Assembly: GCF_038066715.1 (NCBI RefSeq)
Contig: NZ_JBBUKT010000013.1
Coordinates: 62,001 to 126,000 of the forward strand
Direction of reading: 5' to 3'
Source of the DNA: Luteolibacter sp. Y139
Lineage (GTDB): Bacteria; Verrucomicrobiota; Verrucomicrobiia; Verrucomicrobiales; Akkermansiaceae
Length of the DNA stretch: 64,000 bases
Both the position numbers and the translations under genes were made by a program. Shown piece by piece: positions 59,401 through 64,000 of the stretch (position 1 is its first letter; every line of letters starts with the position of its first letter). The notes under the pieces are model-generated. The model ran no database searches, had not been told where the DNA came from, and worked only from the letters and a program-made list of their open reading frames with translations.

Positions 59401-60344
59401 TCTTCACCATTGTAAGCATGCGCACTCAGCTTCCCGCCATTCAGAGTGATCGCACCGGTGGAGCTGGTATTGCCTAGCCAGATCAAGCGCGCGGCATTCA
59501 CCGTGGCATTGCCGGAAATCGTCAGCGCCCCGTTGGAACTGCCGCTATCCGTGCCCACGATCAAATAGGTCCCCGAATTCACCGTGGCATCGTCAGACAC
59601 GGTCATCACGCCCTTCACGCCCTGTTTGCCCACCACAAGGCTGTTCACCGTGCTGACCGCAGCCGAGTCCTCCACGATCAGATTCCCTTGCGTCGAGTTG
59701 GTCCCTATCAAACCCACCGCGATCTCCTTCCCGGAGGTCAGCTTGCCGGAATCCCGGACCGTGATGGACGAGTTCACGTTCCCGCTCGCCACCCCCACAT
59801 TGATGTCATTGCCCGTCGTCTTCAGTTCGGCGTTGCCTGCAATCGTCAAAGTCCCCGTGCCACCAGCGTCGCGCCCGATGTTCGTCGTACTGCTGCTCGT
59901 GACCACCGCCGTTCCACTCAAGCTCAGCGTCCCCGTCCCTCCGCGCGACCCAACCCAAAATTCCCCACCACCACTGCTCGTGAGCGCCCCGCCACTCATC
60001 GTGTAGCTACCCGTCCCCGTCCCGCCATTCGTATTCGTCCCCCCGATCGAAACCTGCGAGGTCGCCGTGATCGTCCCGCCATCCTGCGTGATCGAACCAA
60101 CTCCCGAGAAACTTCCCAGGAATAGCGAAGTCACCGTAAACGCATTCCCACCCGTGATCGCCGCCGTCCCGCCATTCGTAATGTTCGCGGAGTTCCCATT
60201 CGGCACCGCACCACCGTTCCAATTTGAGCCAGTGCCAAAAGGTCCGGTCGCCCCACTCCAATCCACCGCGCCCGCCAGCATCGGCACCAGCGCAAGGCTT
60301 CCCACAGTGACACGACGGAAGAGCATGGAGGTTGAATCAAACAT
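56454..60344 (-). CDS. GH32 fructan hydrolase fused to autotransporter-type beta-strand repeats
   Basis: 1,296 residues from ATG 60344 (60326 possible), with a signal peptide ending near LAGAVDW. Residues 30-540 are Gly/Thr/Ser-rich beta-solenoid repeats of the autotransporter-associated type (NITNGGTAAITGGNAFTVTS). At about 590-740 is the W-x-G / DPDGDGQPNALEFALGG module that ends other secreted proteins here. A GH32-associated beta-sandwich (NLLVDGKVVKSATGRYSD) and the GH32 five-blade domain follow. The catalytic Asp is in GWLNDLNG (about 881), the stabiliser in RDP (about 1,000) and the acid/base Glu in ECPDFF (about 1,045), so all three are intact. It should cleave beta-fructosides such as levan, inulin or sucrose outside the cell. 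The NDLNG motif has Leu where NDPNG is usual. Confidence 0.92.
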   Translation of the reverse strand: MFDSTSMLFRRVTVGSLALVPMLAGAVDWSGATGPFGTGSNWNGGAVPNGNSANITNGGTAAITGGNAFTVTSLFLGSFSGVGSITQDGGTITATSQVSIGGTNTNGGTGTGSYTMSGGALTSSGGGEFWVGSRGGTGTLSLSGTAVVTSSSTTNIGRDAGGTGTLTIAGNAELKTTGNDINVGVASGNVNSSITVRDSGKLTSGKEIAVGLIGTNSTQGNLIVEDSAAVSTVNSLVVGKQGVKGVMTVSDDATVNSGTYLIVGTDSGSSNGALTISGNATVNAARLIWLGNTSSTGAITLNGGKLSAHAYNGEDAGAGISFRGTSMMTLNGGMLETPGFNRTGGTSSVVINGGVIKVNGISAGSFFNNFATGAVTLGAAGASFDTNGYDISVAPGISGGGGLVKSGAGKIALNGANTYAGATQVSAGSIGGTGSITGSLNVAAGAIVAPGVTVGTFTAGPTVIAGTYACEISGGSCDRLDVNGTLNVSGANLVITELEAASVSPLFIASYTGAQPVPFASVSGVPSGYSLDYNYLGTNRIALVQAGGSAFGAWMEGFFPSEDDPLIVGPAADPDGDGQPNALEFALGGRPDDGAGTAKVYVVESGEAAPVVLTLAVRAGTPEFAGSPSPIASRQGFLYMVQGTTDLTDFTAAVEPVETVATGLPPVPEGYEYRSFRLAGGTVPAKGFLRVAVTAYTGENLAVGNFDGTDYGTWTLTGTAFNQGPANGPLITQLEIQNADGGVASSEIQGDGLIGTLTSDEFLIQRRYISFSIAGGDYEHHACLNLLVDGKVVKSATGRYSDVMGAASWDVRKWFGQNAKVQIVDEAQGGWGHVNVGRILQTDTPAALPVEKGVLYQETLRPQFHFTARQWVMDRLNPGQRQEGWLNDLNGMLYYEGEYHLFAQRWNKCWIHAVSTDLVHWTELEPAFWEEHLDSGVQSGSCVIDYGNTSGLATDPAHPAMVAIWSRNDNKSHCISYSLDKGRTWTHYAGNPVLVFPERDPKIFWHAPSNKWVMVMYGSGKYHIFTSPNLLNWTNENHLIANGFECPDFFEVPLAGNPSVKKWALVHADGRYSLGTFDGTQFTEETPRVLCDTGGNNFYATQSFNNVETGDGRRIQMAWMRDSTFPGMPFSQQVSFPCEMTLHQTPAGLRLFRQPVAEISQLELPGQSWSNLNVTAGQQVPLAASGDLFRIRAQVSIPVGATLSFNLRGFPVTVTSTSLNAGTGATAVQGVISSVELLVDRASVESYVNAGEISCTRYFQPSQAGLSMSASGGAVTVQSLSVVPLKSMWEGQVGGE

Positions 60345-60483
60345 GATTTCGGATGCCACATAACCTCCCCCACCCTTCTCCACAGGAAAGGGCCGAAATC
60401 GCGACACCCTCACAGACCTGTCGTTACCAATATCAGGCCGACCTGACCGCTTCAAAAGCCATCCGCCGCGAAGCCAAGCCGAT

Positions 60484-60999
60484 TCAAGCCTCTCCCCACC
60501 CCGCAAAAATCCCCTCCAACTCCACCCGGTCCACCTCGTCAAACGCCGCCCTCTCCGTCGAATCCACATCAAACACCGCAATCACCTCTCCCCGCCCATC
60601 CCTCACCGGCACTACGATCTCACTCTCCGCCCGCCCGTCGCAGGCAATGTGCCCCGGAAATTCATGCACATCCAGCACCACCTGCGTCTCGCCCGTCGCC
60701 CAAGCCGCCCCACAGACGCCCTTCCCCCACCCGATCCGCGAACACCCCGGCGTCCCCTGATAAGGCCCGATCACCAGCTGCCCGCCCACAACCCGGTAAA
60801 ACCCCGTCCAAAACGCATGCGGCATCGCCTCGTGCAACACACAAGCCGCCCCCGCCATCCGCGCAATCGCATCCGGCTCCCCCGCCCACAGCGCATGCAG
60901 TCGTTCGCGGGCAGCGGCATAGCGGGACTTCTTTTCTTCGGCCGTCGGGATCACGGGCAAATCCTCCTCATCCGGCTTCGCAAAACAACGCGATTTCAC
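60484..60999 (-). CDS. msrC: Free methionine-(R)-sulfoxide reductase (GAF type)
   Basis: 171 residues from GTG 60999. This start is fixed by a GTGA overlap with the stop of the upstream gene, which implies coupled translation. A GAF domain carries the fRMsr hallmarks YQGTPGCSRIGWGKGVCG and VHEFPGHIACDGRAESE. Cys86, Cys96 and Cys120 keep the 10 and 24 residue spacing of the three E. coli MsrC cysteines (84, 94, 118). It reduces free L-methionine-R-sulfoxide, thioredoxin-dependent, in the cytoplasm. It complements the exported MsrB at 1.1 kb. Confidence 0.94.
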   Translation of the reverse strand: MKSRCFAKPDEEDLPVIPTAEEKKSRYAAARERLHALWAGEPDAIARMAGAACVLHEAMPHAFWTGFYRVVGGQLVIGPYQGTPGCSRIGWGKGVCGAAWATGETQVVLDVHEFPGHIACDGRAESEIVVPVRDGRGEVIAVFDVDSTERAAFDEVDRVELEGIFAGWGEA

Positions 61000-61208
61000 C
61001 CGCCACCCATCAGCCACTGCCACAAAACGACGCCCAACACCACGAGCGAGACGACGCCCCCACAAATCCACGCCAATAAACGCCGCGACTGCCGGTCCAT
61101 CTCCGACTCACCCACGATGCTGCTCTCGCGAACCTCTGATGCCGCATCCCAGACGAGAGAGACGAGTTCGAAAACCCCTTCAACGATAAATTCGATACCA
61201 TCAATCAC
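60996..61208 (-). CDS. Small membrane-anchored protein coupled to the fRMsr gene
   Basis: 70 residues with a GTG start at 61208. An acidic helical start (GIEFIVEGVFELVSLVWDAA) and a charged middle (SEMDRQSRR) precede a C-terminal TM helix (LLAWICGGVVSLVVLGVVLW). The stop overlaps the start of the fRMsr gene by four nt (GTGA), which supports it being translated. No family recognised. An alternative frame over the same DNA lacks this coupling. Confidence 0.6.
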   Translation of the reverse strand: MIDGIEFIVEGVFELVSLVWDAASEVRESSIVGESEMDRQSRRLLAWICGGVVSLVVLGVVLWQWLMGGG

Positions 61209-61317
61209 AGCAGGAACGGCAAATCAGGATCTCACTGAAACAAGAACCCGTCTGCGCGACCACTACACAACCGGCCGGAATTCCTACCTCCTCTCGAATC
61301 CGCGAACCCTCGCACGC

Positions 61318-61884
61318 TCACCTTACGGGACGCTTCGGTTCGATCGGCAACATCAGGAAAGCGCCAATCTCCTCGGCATAAGCCTCCGCCTTGGCCTGAT
61401 CACGAAACAGAAACAGATCCAGGGTCTTCGAAGGTCCGGCACACGAGACCACAAGAGCCCAACTGCCTCCAAAAGCACCAACCTTGCGGTGTGCGAGCCG
61501 CACGCGGTCGAAAAGCTCCAATGGATAATTCCGCGTCCATACCGGCCCATATCCTAACAAGAAGACGTGGCTTTGGATCCGGCTCCGCGACAAGCTCAGG
61601 GTAAAGCCTCGACGGACAAACACCATGTGGAACCCCGCCCAAAACGGAAGCACACCCAACGCGCACCCAAAAAAACTCAGCACCACGAAGCCAATCGCTC
61701 GCTGAGGAAGAGCCCCCACCAACTGGGGACTGTGGTTGATGATCATCACGTAAAGGACCAAGCCACCGATCCCCATCGGCAACAGTCCCAGGAGGCGCCA
61801 AAGCGCCAGCCAGGTATCCCGCTCCCGGATTACCAGTTCATCATCCCTCCTGCAGAGCTCGATTCTGGAATCATCATAGATCAT
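61318..61884 (-). CDS. Hypothetical membrane protein (PH-like)
   Basis: 188 residues. A polar start (MIYDDSRIELCRRDDELVIR) leads to two TM helices (ALWRLLGLLPMGIGGLVLYV and GFVVLSFFGCALGVLPFWAG), then a C-terminal beta-rich cytoplasmic part with RSRIQSHVFLLGYGPVWTRN and a final helix DQAKAEAYAEEIGAFL. The layout resembles bacterial membrane-PH (bPH) type proteins, but I cannot confirm the family. First of a group of unrecognised small genes on the minus strand. Confidence 0.65.
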   Translation of the reverse strand: MIYDDSRIELCRRDDELVIRERDTWLALWRLLGLLPMGIGGLVLYVMIINHSPQLVGALPQRAIGFVVLSFFGCALGVLPFWAGFHMVFVRRGFTLSLSRSRIQSHVFLLGYGPVWTRNYPLELFDRVRLAHRKVGAFGGSWALVVSCAGPSKTLDLFLFRDQAKAEAYAEEIGAFLMLPIEPKRPVR

Positions 61885-61965
61885 TCGTTCACGATCAGGT
61901 CACGGATCCACCAGTCCACACGACCCAGCATCCAACAACGCCTTGGACTGCCATGCCGCACATCG

Positions 61966-62214
61966 TCAGGCACTCGCCTCACGCATCTTTTCGCAGCCGA
62001 GTTCGGTCAAACACCAATTGAAATGTCCCTCTTTGACTACCAGACCCTGCTCCGAAAGGCATCGAAGCCCACCCGGAACCTCTTCCCTTTCCACGCCGAA
62101 CATCTCCACCAGAGGCTCAAGACTCCCCATCTTCATGACCTCCCCAGGCGTGAACTTCAGCATCGCGAACACCTTCAAAAGGGCGACGGCCGCTTCTTGA
62201 TCTCGATTCTCCAT
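61966..62214 (-). CDS. Small hypothetical protein, winged-helix-like
   Basis: 82 residues from ATG 62214 (MENRDQEAAVALLKVFAMLK); longer in-frame starts have no protein character. It is a mixed helical protein with a VERE-type helix followed by GGLRCLSEQGLVVKEGHFNW and CLTELGCEKM, a pattern like the last helix and wing of a small DNA-binding domain. Two Cys. No family recognised and no clear neighbour link. Confidence 0.5.
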   Translation of the reverse strand: MENRDQEAAVALLKVFAMLKFTPGEVMKMGSLEPLVEMFGVEREEVPGGLRCLSEQGLVVKEGHFNWCLTELGCEKMREASA

Positions 62215-62278
62215 GGCGCTCCTAACATTGCACGCGATAGCCGCTGCAACTGTCGATGAGAAAGCGCCCCCTCGCCTC

Positions 62279-62737
62279 CTATCTCCTCCAAAGGGTCTGC
62301 AAATACCCGCAGAATTTAAGCGCGGATGAATCCTCGCCAAACTTCAGCCGGATCTTGTCAGTCGCAGGCGTATGCATCCACAACAGGATCTCCGACCCGT
62401 TCTTCCAATTGCTCCGGACCCGATCAATCGAGGCCGGATGAACGAACAGATAGTTGTCCGCCTCCACAAACAACAGCACTCCATTGCCACCATAGCCAAA
62501 CCAGCACTGGTGCCGCTTGCTGAAACCGAGAATGAACTTCGAAAGCCCGCTCCGCCTTTCCAGTTTGCTGCCCATGAACGGTAGCAGGAAACACCCCTCC
62601 ATCCGCTGCGCGACAAGCATCTCACGACACTCCTTCGGCGCTCGCTCGATGTTCTTCCGCCCCGCTTCAAGGGTCTTCTCCACACTCCTCGCCTTGCTTG
62701 CCGCGATATTCAGTAGGGAGGCGATGGAATGAAGCAT
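62279..62737 (-). CDS. Hypothetical protein
   Basis: 152 residues. The first 45 residues are basic and helical (LLNIAASKARSVEKTLEAGR); the rest is beta-rich and aromatic (SKRHQCWFGYGGNGVLLFVE, NYLFVHPASIDRVRSNWKNG, SEILLWMHTP). No signal, membrane helix or recognised domain. GC content is visibly lower than in neighbours such as argH, suggesting acquired DNA. It ends 64 nt before the small helical gene. Confidence 0.55.
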   Translation of the reverse strand: MLHSIASLLNIAASKARSVEKTLEAGRKNIERAPKECREMLVAQRMEGCFLLPFMGSKLERRSGLSKFILGFSKRHQCWFGYGGNGVLLFVEADNYLFVHPASIDRVRSNWKNGSEILLWMHTPATDKIRLKFGEDSSALKFCGYLQTLWRR

Positions 62738-62758
62738 GTCTCTTGGTTGCTGACTCTG

Positions 62759-63160
62759 TTAGACGAAGTTGGCGATCTCCCGGCTTCCTCCCTTGCTGAC
62801 GCTGCTAATCCGAATGAATCCGGACGCCACCTTCCCCGCGGGAAGGGAAATTTCCAACCAGTCGTTATCGACCTTGAACATGCTACCTCGTTCAGGACCG
62901 AGATCGTAGAGCATACGGCTCTCTTCGCCGCTGTCTCCAAGCTTGGCGATCACCTCCTTGCGAGTGAGGCCGATCAACTCGTAGTGATCCATCAGGTATC
63001 GGGCCATGTAATAGCGTTTCTCCGCGTTTGATTTCGCCCAAAGCCCCGGATCAAAACGATAAAACCGCCGCCTTTCGAGCATGTCGGCCCCTTTGAAATG
63101 CCACCAACCGGCTCCCACGACAACGACGCCGACTACGAACCATGGAAAAAACCGCTTCAT
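62759..63160 (-). CDS. Hypothetical membrane-anchored protein (BamE/SmpA-like pattern)
   Basis: 133 residues from ATG 63160 (MKRFFPWFVVGVVVVGAGWW), an N-terminal signal-anchor. The soluble part has YELIGLTRKEVIAKLGDSG followed by hydrophobic strands (DLGPERGSMFKVDNDWLEIS), the order of helix and strand seen in SmpA/BamE-like small envelope proteins. I do not claim that function. Gene order is not informative. Confidence 0.6.
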   Translation of the reverse strand: MKRFFPWFVVGVVVVGAGWWHFKGADMLERRRFYRFDPGLWAKSNAEKRYYMARYLMDHYELIGLTRKEVIAKLGDSGEESRMLYDLGPERGSMFKVDNDWLEISLPAGKVASGFIRISSVSKGGSREIANFV

Positions 63161-63206
63161 GCAAAGGCTCACGGATTCATGCCCCACAAATGGAGCGAAG
63201 CCAACC

Positions 63207-64000
63207 TCACAACCCATCAATCTTCATCCTGCAATACAGCCTCGGCTTCCCCGTCCGGGAAATCGTAGCCACGATCCGGTCAATCCCCGGCCCATAGAAA
63301 TTCGGCTCCACACTGACTCCGGAAACCAAATCCGTCCACGAAGCACCGCCCAGCGTCGTCGAGATTTGCACCACCGGATTGTAAGAAGCCGCCGCAGCGA
63401 CCCGCCGGAACACGAACACGTAGTTCGCTCCGGAAATGCTCCCGCTCGGCAGATTCGCAAAGCCGCTCGGAACCGTCGGATCGGACCCCAGCACGAACTC
63501 GATCCCATTGGAAATACCATCCTTGTCCGGATCCGCATCGGGCAGGCCCGTGGTGGCAGGATTCAGCCCATAGCCCGCCAGCCAGGCTTGCCACGGATTC
63601 GTCACGGTGATGGCGATGTTCTTCGTCGAGAGGCCATCGTTGTACGCATAGTTGATGGTGTAGCCCGGCGGAAGATTGGCAAAGGTGCCCGTCAATGTTC
63701 CGCCGAAGCTGGCGATGACCTGCGTGGTCGGCACCACCTGTCCCAGCAAGGTCGTCTGCAGGGTAGCTCCAGTGAGGTTGAGATCACCCGTGACCTTCAG
63801 TTGGTCGATCTTCTGGGCCGTGGCATCATTGAGCCGCACCAGCAGCGTCCCATTACTCAGGTTGGCATTGCCGGTCACATGTAAGATCCCCGGACTCGTG
63901 CCCGTCCCCGCACCCGGGGCAACACGCGCCCCTGCCACACTCGCATCGAGATTACCCGACGTTCCGATACCGCCGACGGTCCCCGCCGCTCCCACATTCA
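63207..64000 (-). CDS. Autotransporter-repeat surface protein (5' part beyond the window)
   Basis: At least 264 residues; the frame remains open to the right edge, so the start is outside. The visible part begins with beta-solenoid text (GILHVTGNANLSNGTLLVRL, DLNLTGATLQTTLLG) of the autotransporter-associated repeat type. It ends in the module WQAWLAGY plus DADPDKDGISNGIEFVLGSD and a beta domain closing in RLYCRMKIDGL. The same C-terminal module ends the subtilase and sits inside the GH32 protein, so it is probably a secretion or anchoring unit. The substrate-binding or catalytic part, if any, is not visible. Confidence 0.8.
   Translation of the reverse strand, partial: NVGAAGTVGGIGTSGNLDASVAGARVAPGAGTGTSPGILHVTGNANLSNGTLLVRLNDATAQKIDQLKVTGDLNLTGATLQTTLLGQVVPTTQVIASFGGTLTGTFANLPPGYTINYAYNDGLSTKNIAITVTNPWQAWLAGYGLNPATTGLPDADPDKDGISNGIEFVLGSDPTVPSGFANLPSGSISGANYVFVFRRVAAAASYNPVVQISTTLGGASWTDLVSGVSVEPNFYGPGIDRIVATISRTGKPRLYCRMKIDGL

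Overview
The window is high-GC bacterial chromosome with almost no Shine-Dalgarno sequences. It carries several very large secreted proteins: autotransporter-type beta-strand repeats, a recurring C-terminal W-x-G / DPDxDGxxN / E-x-x-LG module, a PEP-CTERM anchor and an SHD1-like protein. This combination suggests Verrucomicrobiota, probably a Luteolibacter/Verrucomicrobiaceae-like organism. That assignment is inference from gene content and style; no marker gene such as 16S is present.

Layout. Positions 1-2.3 kb hold the edge of an FKBP-type isomerase lipoprotein, a MazG-like pyrophosphohydrolase, a secreted MsrB, tRNA-Leu(UAG) and a small helical protein. Positions 2.35-7.05 kb (minus) encode a 1,565-aa secreted subtilase with P-domain, Ig-like, lamin-tail and Calx-beta modules. 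Positions 7.2-14.2 kb (minus) are an exopolysaccharide core operon: outer-membrane barrel, Wza-like exporter, Wzc-like chain-length/BY-kinase protein, polyprenyl-phosphate sugar-1-P transferase and Wzx-like flippase.

Divergent from that operon, 14.5-29.2 kb (plus) is a compact three-gene hybrid NRPS/PKS assembly line: A-T, then KS-AT-ACP-AMT-C-A-nMT-T, then C-A-T-TE. By eye the second and third adenylation pockets look glycine-like (N-methylated to sarcosine) and valine-like. The PKS module has no ketoreductase but carries an aminotransferase, so the predicted product is a beta,gamma-diamino acid-sarcosine-valine tripeptide-like compound. This is the most striking system in the window.

Positions 29.3-35.8 kb hold a PEP-CTERM protein, a STAS/PP2C partner-switching pair, a lipoprotein, a Fur-family regulator, argininosuccinate lyase and an SHD1-like secreted protein. 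Positions 36-47.3 kb (minus) form a second unusual unit: an ECF sigma factor, a 1,325-aa protein fusing an anti-sigma-like N-terminus and one TM helix to TPRs and a vWA/DUF3520 module, and a 2,240-aa exported membrane protein of unknown function.

Positions 47.4-56.4 kb hold small conserved genes (DUF6172, thioesterase), FabF, an ExbB-ExbD operon with two unknown partners, and a large secreted alpha/beta hydrolase. Positions 56.5-60.3 kb encode a GH32 fructan hydrolase fused behind beta-strand repeats. The end holds free-Met-R-sulfoxide reductase (fRMsr), a patch of unrecognised small genes, and the end of another autotransporter-repeat protein cut by the window edge. Short perfect hairpins of at least two families punctuate the intergenic spaces.
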